NCBI RefSeq assembly: GCF_932526225.1
Contig: NC_064034.1
Span: 13,218,887 to 13,282,886 of the forward strand
DNA: 64,000 nt
From: Nematostella vectensis
Lineage: Eukaryota; Cnidaria; Anthozoa; Actiniaria; Edwardsiidae
Direction of reading: 5' to 3'
The position numbers and the translations under genes were made by a program. Below the pieces are notes generated by a model. It made no database searches and was not told the origin of the DNA. It saw only the letters and a program-made list of their open reading frames with translations. This document shows positions 13,116 to 24,932 of this stretch, in pieces. Numbering within the stretch: position 1 is the stretch's first letter; the number at the start of each line of letters is the position of its first letter.

Positions 13116-13574
13116 AGACGGGGGTGCTCGACCTATCTTTTAGGGTATAAAATTCTCACCAACTGCTATCTCTTAGGGTGTGTATTAGGATTTTTCCCAT
13201 TCTGCTATCTTTTAGGAATTTTCACGCCTGGGGAGGAGGATTTTTCCAATTTTGCTATCTTTTAGGGGTTTTCACGCCGGGGGAGGAGGATTTTTCCGAT
13301 TCTGCTATCTTTTAGGGTGTCTCACGCTAAGTGGTGGCCCAATCGCTTGAAATGTATTTTACAATAAACCACAAGTCAACTGATCGGTTAATACTTTCTA
13401 CTTTTTTGTCGGTAACATAACAATACAGGATCCGTCAGCCAATTAAAAAGAGCATTGCTTTTTAAATGCTATCTCTCAAGGTTAAAAATTCCTTCGACCA
13501 CACCCTATGTTCTTATCTCTCAAGGGCAAGAATTGTTGGGTCAAAATTGATTTTGCTGTCGAGCACCCCCGTCT
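13116..13574. mobile_element. TIR element with internal tandem repeats
   Basis: The ends are perfect 17-bp inverted repeats (AGACGGGGGTGCTCGAC at 13116-13132 and its complement at 13558-13574). The interior has repeated segments with TTTTTCCGATTCTGCTATCT and TTTTAGGG. The same internal motif appears inverted at 23820-24040. No transposase frame; no convincing target duplication. Confidence 0.65.
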
Positions 13575-16500
13575 GTTTTTCTCGAAGTCCCCGCCCCCGG
13601 GTATACAAAGCCTTGGCAAATGATAAACTTCCTACTGCCTCTCTGCCCCTTATCTCAAGGGTAAAGAGAAGGTCAAAGGGTAATATGATAAATACTTACC
13701 ATCATACAATAATGTAGAGACGAAGAGAGCAGATAATGAATATATTATCCATTTATTCTGCTCATTTTGGGAGAAACAAAAGAAGATACGCTTGAAGTTA
13801 TGCTATATTAAAATTTAAGCTATAATTTTAAATACGATTAAATTGTACAAATAGACGCGTGATTTTATGATAATTAAAATTTGCTTAACAGCGGAATTAG
13901 CTACTGTTATTCAATCAAATAAAGTTAATATTATATGAAACCATCGTCTGGTTGGATTTTTTTCCCTCTACGCCTTGAGCATTTTATGTGTGGGGTGTTC
14001 TTTTCAGCAAGCAGGGGCAGCAATCTATTACAGTGGCGTGGCGATGACCACAGGCGGCCCAAGCTCTAGGTATGTGTAGTTCATAACATAAATTCATCCG
14101 AATTTTTTATATCACTTTATCTTGGTGTTCGCTTTTGCGGCTAATTTACACTCCACACGCTCGCGCAACCCATCTTGTTCACTGAACCCGGGCCCGAGCG
14201 ATGTTGGTTGGCGTGTCTCTCCATCTGTGCATAGCGAAGAACTTTACATTTTATTTTTCATAATTAGACAGACTTTGGACCTAGAAAATACTTGCTAGTT
14301 GTTCATAATAAATACTAAAAACAGTGGGATAAGTTTATATATATATATATTAGGTGCACCATGTCGAATTGATGCACGTGTACAATATGAAAAAAAAGAA
14401 GCACAATTTTTACATATCACTAAAAACAGCCAGAACGTTACCTAGTGGATCGATACTGTAATATAAAGCTCTTTGCTTTGCAGCCGCTCTAGAACGCTCG
14501 CCGGTACGGAACTCCAAGCGGGTGCAACGCAGGCTACGAGAAAGTTGTTTGTAATCACATCTGGATGACTTATCATGAATGACCTTTTCCAACGCTACAC
14601 CGTGAGAGGTCGACCCTTAATCAAAATATCTCACGTCAAAATGAAATCTCATTCTAAACTGCACGGTCAGGGAGCTACAATCTCACAGTTATTAATTAGA
14701 TAAATTGTCAAACAAATTAATTATCCGAGACGCCCCGAGGCCCGCGGTAACGATTGTCGGTAGTGGTTTCGCATCGTGGTGTATCACAAATGGCGGACAA
14801 ATGGCCCCACGGTCATTGATTAAAAGCCGATGAAATAAGCTAGCTTCTTCATAGTTCATCAAAACATTGTTTCTTTAATAACACCATTTTCAATCAGATC
14901 ATTTTTAATGAGATCATTTTCCCATCACTTCCTTTTGCACTACTTTTCAGACCGTTCTTTTAGCAGAAATCTCACAAAGCGTAAACTCAAAAAGAAAAGC
15001 ACCATCACCATATACAAACAAGTGTTGTGGGGCTCAAAGGTGGTCGAGGGTGTCCGCTTCTGAGGAGAGCCTCAAAATATCTAGAGAGTAAAAGTGATAA
15101 GACAAGGGTAGTATCAATTCTGATAATCTTTGTCTACGTGAGTTCTCACTTTTGTGTGCTGGTGGTCGTGTGTTTGAGGGAGATTCCTGAAAAAGAGAAA
15201 GTATAGCTGCACGTCTGGCCCTAACAGTACCAAGAAAACACGAAAATAATTTATTCTTCATGCTTCTTACTGAATAAAACAGTAACAGTGGTATCTATAT
15301 GTTTGTATGGGCTGAGATTTATAGAGATGACACTACGAGGGTGGTAGATCGCGTACATCTCACAAAAAGCCCGACATTTGATAAAAACAAGGTGAATAAT
15401 CTTGTTCGCGGGCTTGCTTTCTCCTGATCACAATTTATTCAATAAAGATGTTGACCCCGCATCAGATTAATGCTCCACAGAGTGAGGTCTTTGCTTAAAA
15501 TAGATCTCTGGGGGACACCGGTCCAGCACGCTTTGACGCTAATGTCAAAGATGCTACTTGGGGCATAGCACCACAGGCTACCCATTTAAGCATTTAGGCC
15601 CAGCTGTGTGGAACCACAGGAATCCAAGCATGGCTTGCTGGTCCAGCTGTGTGGCGAAGTTGGGATGTTACCACAGGAGTCCCAGCATGGCTTGCTCATT
15701 TAGTGGCCGTGCCCTCTACAATCTCATCAACTTATAAACATGTCAACTTTTGTCCCTTTGTAGGGTTGGGGAGGGAACAATTCATTAGCAGGATCATTTT
15801 TATTTTATCAGATTAGCGCATTTTTTGGAAAAATTACCCGAAAAATACCTTGAGGAGAGAACAGACATCCCCCCCTCCTACAACCAAACTAGCCCGATTC
15901 GCGTTTACGCTATCATTTCTTTCTTTCACTCTTATTTCTATTAAGGCATGAGAACAGCCAGTGTCAGGTATATACTTCATAGGGAACGAGAAAAGGGTTT
16001 GACACTCTGACGCTAACGAGGAGGCGCTTGCTTTGTAGTAGAGCGGACATCAAGATTCTCTAGACTTTGTCAAGGCGTTTAGTACAATGTGACAGAGCTT
16101 AGAGTAACTGTGTAAGTAGGAACTAACTATTACATACATCCAGCTCGTCTCCGACTGCTCTTTTGTATGGATTCCTATCCCAATCGTCCGAACGCTAAAC
16201 AATAAATCTATAGAAAGGTTGTGCCGTAAAAATAACTACCCTCTCGCCTCGCCCTTTTCCTTCTACATACGATTTCCGTTTCCTGGATTAGTCAACATGC
16301 TTTGGATGTTTAAAACCAGGGCTTGCAAAGTTCCGTTCCGCTTTCCCTTTGTTCCATTCCTTTACGTAATCCGATGACGTCATTTATTCTTTCTTTCTGA
16401 TAAGAAGCCTTGTATGTGAACCATGCCCAGAAATTAAGATTGAAATCGAGCGCTTTACTAACGTCAAATACATTAAACTCCGTTAAAATACGAAATTCCA

Positions 16501-17202
16501 AACTTTATCAACACTTTCAGAGGCACTTATATCTATCGAAGGAGTAGTAACAATCATTTTTTTTACAATCATTTTTTTTTTAAATATCACATTACTTGGA
16601 GCTGACAACAATCGTCTTAATCCATATCGTATTGTAGAGAATAGAGTTTTTTTGTTGCGGCTTAGATTATAATCCATGTTCTGTGGTCCTAAAATTGTGT
16701 GATTGTTTATCTGGATAGTGGTTGTTAACTTTAGTGGTTTTAGCGATGCGCCGAAAAGAAAACCCACATGCTCTTGAAATAAATTCACCGTATTGTCAAA
16801 TACATTAGCACTTCATTTACGCCAGGAATAATGTGTCTGAGATCGCAAAGAGACGCTACGCGTAAGTTAGCTAAACGACGATACCATCTTGGCCTCACCG
16901 CCGTTTGGAACTTGTTGCGCGAGGGCCAATGTCAGGCCAAAGGTATTTTTTTTCACAAAACTACTGAAGTGTGTCCTGTGCGGAGAATCTGTATCCTACT
17001 ATGACAAGATTACAATGCCAATTACGAAAGGCTATTTGAACCAATCACAAGCCTCGGTGTTCGCTGCTAAAAGAAATCTCAAGTCGTTGAAGTGACAGGG
17101 TGTTTGTGCTAGCTTGTTGTTGAAGGGATGAATGGGGAGACATTCTCTGGTACGTTGAGCTCTTGTGCACACGTGTGTAGGCAATGCTGAATCGATGGAC
17201 GT
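13575..17202. other. Intergenic between tubulin and TIKI
   Basis: No gene recognised. Possible non-coding exon: 14009-14069 sits between a good acceptor (ttcttttcag) and a donor (AG then GTATGT). It could be a 5' UTR exon of TIKI, but nothing confirms this. A (TA)n run lies at about 14336-14351. Between 15500 and 15710 a segment containing CCAGCTGTGTGG, CCACAGGA and AGCATGGCTTGCT is repeated twice. Short frames on the minus strand at 15034-15261 and 16310-16788 have no family match. Confidence 0.45.
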
Positions 17203-20200
17203 ATGGCAGCCTTTACTTTATGGATATTGGTGCTTAATGTAAGTATACAAAGGGATAAATTTTTATTAATGTGATGACCACTCAGCGGACTAACGCTTTT
17301 GCCTTTCGTTCTTTGCTTTTCTGTTCTCTCTCCATCTAGGTTTTCCTGTTGGGTTTTCAAGCCCGCAAGTTAGCGAGTAATTTAAAGTTTCCGATACAGA
17401 AATGTGATGATTCTACGGTAAGAAATCCTAATGGCCACCAAGCGCGAAACACTGTTGTTTGTATTAATTCTGTATGCATTTTCAACCAAATGCCTGTGGA
17501 CTGGTCTTTGTGCTTGATTTGCGTCTCTGTTGTGATTATCTCTTCGTTTGCGTTAATATTTACAGCCTCAGAAGAATTTCAATTCATTCCTATGGCTTGT
17601 CAAGCGAACGCCACCGGCGTATTTTTATGGAACAATCCACGTCCCGTACACAAGAGTGTGGGATTTTATCCCTATGAACAGCAAACAAGCATTCACTGCA
17701 AGTCAGCACGTCTATTTCGAGCTCGATCTTACGGACGAGAAAACTATGAGAGCTTTAATGAAATGTCAAATGCTCCCGTCTGGGACAATGCTCAGACAGA
17801 CTTTACCGCGCAAGATGTTTAAGAGATTGAAATCTCATTTACGTTACATCAAAAGAATGATTCCTAAATGGATTAAACACCGCGATCAAGAGACTTCGAG
17901 CGCCGGTCCTTACGCCAATAAGCTTTACGAGATGCTTACCAAAGACTGGGATAAAAAGCGACCTATTTGGGTCATGTTGATGGTGAATTCATTAACCGAG
18001 AGTGATATTAAAACTCGTGGAATTCCCGTATTGGACCAGTACCTGGCCTTGGAGGCAAGCAGAAATCACAAACTAATCGGTGCTGTAGAAAATGTTGATG
18101 AACAATGTAAACCACTCAACGCCTTAAACGCCTCACAGGTACGTTTCGTTATCAAGAAACTCACTAAAATGATTCGTAAATATTGTTGCATGCATTGCAA
18201 CGCTCGGATTGCTGCGTATTATTGGTCGTAAGTGGTTTAAGGATTTTGTAAGAGTCTTTCAGCAAGTTTGTTATGGTATAGCACAATGGCTTCAATTATC
18301 GCGGACCAAATTGCCTAAAGTAGATTTTAAAGTAATTTTTTAGTCTTGTCTACGGAAACACGGAAAGTCCGTCGTACGGCTGGCTGCTTCCTAGACGTCA
18401 AACGAAACACCAAAAGGATGTGATATTGGCTCATTAGACAAACTCTTGGAATCCGTAATACAACGTTTGTCTATCATACTTACTATGGCCGCAAAGCGCG
18501 AAGTACATTAGTGACAAATGGTTTTGTGGTCGCGATGGTGGTTTGTTTTGAAACCTATCTCTAGGGGCTTTTTCTGTACCCTTTTATATTTGTGGTCAAT
18601 TTGAGAACGTTCGCTCCATTTAGTATTTATCTTAGCACTTAGTAGAGACTTGCGGTTGGACAATCCTTTCTTATCGGCCCTGGTTTCCGACATGAATTAA
18701 AAATTCCTCCACTTGCTTGCTCCACGAGCTTGTAAAACAAACTATCGGCAGCCTTATATTTTATTTCAGCGAAAGCTAGCCTCTGTCTACGTGTCCAAAG
18801 CATCGCTTGAGTATAAGGAATTCATTTAATTAAGCGCTAAAAAAAGTTAAGTGCCAGAGAATCCGATAAAGTGCGTTGTGATTTTTGAATGTTCCATTAC
18901 GTGAATTACACTCGGGAGCTTTTTTCAAATAATCCGAAACGGAAACTGCAGATATGAGGAATGTTTTGTCACTCTATACACGTGTCTGCTGACAGATATT
19001 TTTACGCTGGACTGTGGCGGTGCCTTTGCCCGATTCTAAGGTCCATTGGTATCAATAACTCTGATGCTTTGTGTCAACTTTATCATATTGAAATTATAAA
19101 ACAGATTACGTTCCCTGCCAATTAAAGTTACATCTATGGCCCACCAGTCTAGGTCCCGAGACTTGCCAAGAAGCGTTTAAAAAGTAGTGAATTCCCCGTT
19201 AGTCGGGCTGGTGTAAAAGGCTGTTATCGGTCACAATTTGATATGAATTTCATCGGTGTTGTAGAATCAATTGTAATCGATCAATGCCTCTAGGACGCTA
19301 CTGGTGCAACAGCTTTGTTTTCGCGTGTTGATTAAGCGCCTTTTTGACGTTGCACTTAAGGTCATACCAATATCACCAAGTTTCTTTCTTTAGCTAGCAG
19401 AATTTTTGGTACAGTGGGATCTATTGAAATCGTTTTTTCCTGTTAGACTAGTGGCCTAGGTATTAGTAGGTGTTGACAGGTTGAAGTGTATGCGAAATTC
19501 AATAATATGACACGTTTAATTAAGTATGCAAACATGAGTTAATTATCTTAACACTTTACCTCGGCTCTAGCTGTCAAAACCGTTTAATGTTATTTCACAA
19601 TGTACTGACTAATTTGTGCCAAATGCGCTTTGCAAAGTTTACTGAATACTTGTAAATCTTCGTGTTCCGTTCTCAAGCCTCAAGGTTGCACAGTCGAGTT
19701 AAGCTGTTCGCGAAGGCGGGGCACTTTTCATGTCCACCATTGAATATGAGCGTTTGTGAAACCGCATTCAGAATTTTTCTGTTTCCTTTGCTTTGTGCCT
19801 TGTTGTCTAGTAATTTATCTTCTGCCTTTCGGAACCGAGTGTCTGAATATCCCTTTTGCGCTTGGCGCAGTGTGAGATTTTGCGATTCATCATCGGAAAA
19901 GCGTCCAAAACAAGATCTATTAAAACTTATCCCTTAAGGGTTCGATAATTATTTCGCGATGTATATTTGACCTTTTAGAACACTGGAGTGAATTGCCTCA
20001 AATTTTACAGGACATTTGTAAAATGTATCCAAGAATCTGAGTTATCCCGATGTATTCGCGTGTCGAAATGCTTTATTTTTGTTTGTTTGTTGTGATTTAG
20101 GATACGTAATTGATTAGATAAATTTATTGTTTTTATCCTGGCGATAAAATGCCATATCCGATCTAGTTGGAGGCACTATGCATGTCTCGTGCAAACTCCC

Positions 20201-23200
20201 TCTTGTTTTTTCCAAAAGTATTCGCTGCACGTAGCTGTTGTTTTGATCCAGAAGAATTCGCTGCACGTAGCTGCCCATGTTTATCATTCCTGCGGCCCCT
20301 GCGGCCTGAATCCAAAGTGTATTTACAAATGATGTTTGCTAATTGGAAGTTTTTATCTAAACGCCTTTCCATCGCGTCTTTTGTCTATTTTTTGTTAGTG
20401 ATACAACAAAAATGTTCTTCCTATAATAAAAAAGGGAATTAGAGACACTCATTTTTACCACTAGCGCGATATCATCATATTTTCCTCTACAGTCACCTGA
20501 AAATGGCTGCACAGAATGATAACGGTGCTTTCAATACTTCAAGCTTGGGGCTTCGCATTCTTTGCACGAAATAGCTGGGAAAGCGAAAGAACTCAATAAT
20601 TATAAATACTACTCCTTTTCTGCCATTGCACCAGTTTACGCTACTTCCTTTAGCGCTAAAATCAAAATATTGTGTTAGTGTTCATCATGTCTTAGGATCC
20701 GATGTTATTAGGGAGAAAATATTATCCAACGCATCATGTCATTTTAGTTGCAGCTATTTGTAGAAATAATAATGGAACTTTAATTGTTCGTGTTTTTCTG
20801 TGAAATGGTTTAGGAATGACATTCGATTAGCCACAATGCTGCGGGGGGCATGTACGAAATCACGCGAGGCGTGGTGAAAAGTAAAAGCTTTGATTCTATT
20901 TTCGTCACATTTTACCAGCTAGAAGGCGCTTACTTTCGTATGTCAGTAAAGACTTTTATCTATGCACCAACACACTGCACCACGCAATTTGAACCAATAG
21001 AACGCCTGCACAATGAGCTATGCACAAATATACTGCACCACACAAGCTTGTGTGGTGGCACTAACACACTGCACCACACAAGCTTGTGTGGTGCAGTGTG
21101 TTAGTGCATGGCTCACTGTGCAGGTGGTCCCTGGGTACAGCTTGTGTGTTACAGTGTGTTAGTGCATGGCTCACTGTGCAGATAGTTCCATTGCTTCAGC
21201 TTGCACTGCTGTATAGATTCCTTTGTAGGTGGTCCCTAGGTACAGCATAACACTGCGAAACACACAGTTGTATCTGGCTAGTACCTATAAAACACCTAAC
21301 GCACTAGGCACGGCACAGGTTTCGCTTTGTTGCCACAAAGAGCACAGCACAAACACTAATCAGACACGTCCTTATTCTTTTCCAGGTAGTATTTGCTCTT
21401 AATCAGTCTCTTCACTTTCAAGAGCGGTTGCGCAGAGGCCAAGTCCAAGTAACGTACACAACAGACGATCTGATCGATCATTATAATTGCGGGGACCTGA
21501 AGTCAGTTTTGTTCTCGACTCAGACCAGTCTGCCTACCCTGACCGTGAATTCCTCTTTAGAGCAAAGGGAACGGAAACGAGCCCAGGAAATAGACCAGTA
21601 CTTTCGCAATGAACTGATTTTCCAGAGGAATAAGCGAATGGCGCAAAGAGTTATAACACTGCTTAATAATCACCCAGAAAAAGACTTCTTTTTCGCGTTC
21701 GGCGCAGGTAAGTTGGTTTTATGTTTAAAATAACGTAAGGGATCTAAGGCTTGTAGTAGCTTAGCAACCTGCTTACAAAAGCACACAAACTCCTTATTTA
21801 TCTGTGAGACGAGCGTGCGATTATCATAGAACTACAAGGGGTACAAGCTTTAAGGCGGGAAAACTTTTGCAGAAAAAAACTACGCATGCACGGCATTTTA
21901 ATTCGGTGAATGCTAGAGCATTTTTAATTCCTTATACGGAATGCGACGTTCCAAGCCTCCTTACTCACGTACCTGACGGCAACATCAGATTGCTCTAATA
22001 AAATACGCGGCGTGTGTTTTATCTATAATCGCGCGCAACCTGCGCGGCGAGTTAGCAAGACCCAAGGCGCGCAGATGATGATAGCGGTGTTGTGTACATG
22101 ATATACGTAGGCGGCATGTGGTGATCGCATGCGTCTACTCCCGATTATAAGCCATCACAGCCAAATACTCACTAAGACAACCTCCGACAAGAGACGCCGC
22201 AAAGACTATTACGTACCGACACTCACTAGACCTGTGCAGAATTGCATACGCAAGCGCAGATTCACAGACACGCCAAACAAGTTAGAACCATGCGAACTCA
22301 AGCGCAGAGAAAATCAAGCACTTTTTGCGTTCCTGAAACTTGCTTGCTAGGTCGTAGGAATGAAACATCAGGGCTATTTGTCATCATAAGCGGCTGACAG
22401 TGCCACGTTCCCACTTTATAGGTCGGTGCTTTGAAGAATACCTAGGAGATAACATGAAAAATACGGGGCAAAGGAGCTAATGGCGCTGTTTCTTTTGAAG
22501 ACTTTCGAAAATGGCTAAACTTCACCTATGGAGGGTATCACTGACCCCCCCCTCCCCCCTCTCCAGTACACGAAGCGTCCCGTGCCAAAATATCAGCTAA
22601 TAAACCACGCCATATGACCCTAGGGATATCTTGCATGTTATGTAGTGGCGTGACCCTCTGGCTGTCTGTATTTTGTCTTTCTGAGCTCATTTTTTTTTTT
22701 TTTCAGGTCACTTTCTTGGTAATCACAGTATTATAGATATAATGAAGAAACACGGTTATGATGTGGAATACGTCAAACCGGAGCAAGAGCTACCAAGGTA
22801 CCATCTTATATGTGTCGTCTTCCATGCTAGTAGAGATCTCTTTTCTCTATATTTTGCTGGGCCCAGCGAAATACAGAGAAAAGTGGCCTCTGCTAGCAGG
22901 GAATGTGTCGTCTTGCCATCTCATCAGACTTCTACATCCCTTCAATATCCTTATAAATTCTGCCTCGTTGCCTTTCAATTCCTTATCCAAGCTTCTTGGT
23001 CGTTACCGTCGACCCTCTCTGATATTGTTTCTTGTTACCGCTAAAATGGCATATGTTTTGTCGCTATTGACTTAATCCATGATCTACTTCTTTTTTTCAT
23101 TATTTTTATTTTTCTTTTCTACTCTTACAGCTTCAAAGCCAAGAAATCGCTGAATACCCGGCGAGAAAGGCGCAAAGGCTGCAGGGGCAGGAGAAAAAAG

Positions 23201-23536
23201 AGCAAACGATGTCAGAAGAAAAAGAAACGGAAGCGCCCTGACTATAGCCGAGTTAGACTTCTTCAGGTCGCTACTAGACGGTGGAACCCTACAAGAAAGT
23301 TAGTGCCTGGAATATAGAGTTCTAGACCGTACATTTTGTATTTGTGTTTTGTTTTCATGTATTCATCTTCTACATGTTTTGATTTCAGGCCGTACCCTAC
23401 CAAACTATCTGAGGCACCTGGCGCCAGAGACATTTCCTCGCGGAAAGCTGCTGCATCTTGCACCCCAATCTGGACTGTTTCACTTGCTCTTACATGTGCT
23501 GTCACTTGCCTGTTGACGTACAGCGGTTTTCGGTAA
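17203..23536 (+). CDS. TIKI: TIKI-type Wnt-inactivating metalloprotease, 7 exons, 471 aa
   Basis: Exons: 17203-17238, 17340-17417, 17566-18138, 21386-21707, 22707-22797, 23131-23298, 23389-23536, all GT-AG with consistent phase. TIKI proteins (TraB/TIKI family, TRABD2 in vertebrates) are membrane-anchored metalloproteases that cleave the N-terminus of Wnt ligands in the secretory pathway. Seen: a hydrophobic signal peptide split over exons 1 and 2, the two family GxxH motifs (GTIH at 60-63, GAGH at 335-338), the conserved VYFELDLTD, KRPIWVMLMVNSLTESDIK and YTTDDLIDHYNCGDL segments, a very basic Lys/Arg-rich stretch in exon 6, and a C-terminal hydrophobic segment (about 450-471) fitting a membrane or GPI anchor. 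The 12-codon first exon was found by hand and gives MAAFTLWILVLN followed by VFLLG; it is the least certain part. Intron 3 is 3.2 kb and carries a hairpin element. Confidence 0.92.
20999..21190. repeat. Long inverted repeat with a perfect 48-bp palindrome core
   Basis: 21059-21106 is a perfect palindrome with 24-bp arms and no spacer, centred on AAGCTT. A wider imperfect inverted repeat runs from about 21005 to 21124 (cctgcacaatgagc against gctcactgtgcagg). The motif TTAGTGCATGGCTCACTGTG then recurs directly at about 21160-21179. It lies in TIKI intron 3 and may be a foldback-type element. Confidence 0.8.
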
Positions 23537-24932
23537 ATTGCCATGCGTGCATTGTGTGCGCGGTTGCTAGGGGATGCAAGCTACTTAGACCAAACGTGGG
23601 CAGTTGTTGTCTGTGATTTGTCATGCTCGGATGGCAACGTATTGGATGAGGATTTCTGGCACATGATAAAAGTGCGGCCCAGGGAGACATTACGCGAGTA
23701 CCATTTCAACTTCTACCTTGTGAGGATGAAGATTTACCAAGACGACATGGTCCCGCAAGAGAACCAGCACCGGGGGACTCCGATAAACACAGACGGAGGT
23801 GATCGCCTAAGGGAAGGACCCCTAACAGATAGCAAATTGGGTGTGGTCGAAGCCATTTTTACCCTAAGAGATAACAGAATTGAAAAAAAAAAAAAAACGT
23901 TAGACGTCCCCATAGGAATAGCAGTTTGTCGAATTTTATTCCCTAAGAGATAGCAAAATCGAAAAAATGCTTAAACACCTTCTAAGGGACGGCAGTGGGC
24001 CGAAATGGTATACCCTAAAAGAGTTGACGATCACCCCTGTCTACTCTTCTGGAGAATCACCACCACCCCGGGAAACCATGTTCTGTTAACAATATAATTA
24101 CCGAAGAAAATGGAGTTGCCTTAACCCTATGAGTAAGGCGTATTGGAACGGCAAAGCAAAAAAGAAGAAAAATCACATGACAATTACAAGAAAGGACTCT
24201 TACTGCAAAATATTGCGTGACTGAAATAATCTGAGAGTACACCAAAAGGATGTGTTGTTTTGTGTTTGTATTGTGTACTCTAGTACAAAAACAGCTAATA
24301 AAAAGTATACATAAATTGATAACCCGACTTTAACTTTAAATTTACCCTTTATCCGTACCCGGGAAGGCAAGAATAAAATGCGATGAATGTATTCGATGAA
24401 CAAAGGAAGCATTGGCCATGACAAGAAAATTAGTCCTTATTGTACTTGCGGTTGGAGAAGAGGAAAACCCAGTCCTATCTTTCATGTACTTTGTACATTT
24501 TGGTACTGATTTTTGTTCTCCCCTTGCCCTTGGAAATAAATATTTCAAGTTGCACGTAGGTTTTGTTGTTGTTGTTTTACTTGTGTCATCCACTTGCAGC
24601 ATGTTTTTTTCTATTCTCAAAGTCTACTTTTTGCTAAAAGCCACACATAGCGAGTGCGACTTTAATGTATTTTGGCTAAATAAGGTACAACCAAAAAGCG
24701 TGCGTGTGACAGGGCCCTTTGTACGAACCATCAGTATCAGCGCGTAGCCAGGGCTTTCGGAGAGACGGTGGTGCGGAGGGAGGGGTGGGTGACGCAGATA
24801 TCTTTGGACCCTCTGCTGTGAACCACTGGCATCTTTCACAACTCTCGTATCACGTGATGTTGGCTGATAAACCAACTGACCTGATATCGTGCACACATCA
24901 GGCAAATCACGTTCGCCTACAGCACATACAAC
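23537..24932. other. Intergenic between TIKI and LEG1
   Basis: The first 250 bp would be TIKI 3' UTR. From 23820 to 24040 there is an inverted relative of the 13116-13574 element (repeated GATAGCAAAATCGAAAAAAT and CCCTAAGAGATA strings, one poly-A run at about 23883). A GCGTAGCCAGGG string near 24743 resembles a TIR fragment. No further gene recognised; the LEG1 promoter should be near 24800-24930. Confidence 0.5.

Noticed and set aside
17474-17822. Frame beginning upstream of TIKI exon 3 as an alternative start
   Set aside because: It is in a different frame from the TIKI protein; family similarity fixes the frame and the acceptor at 17566.
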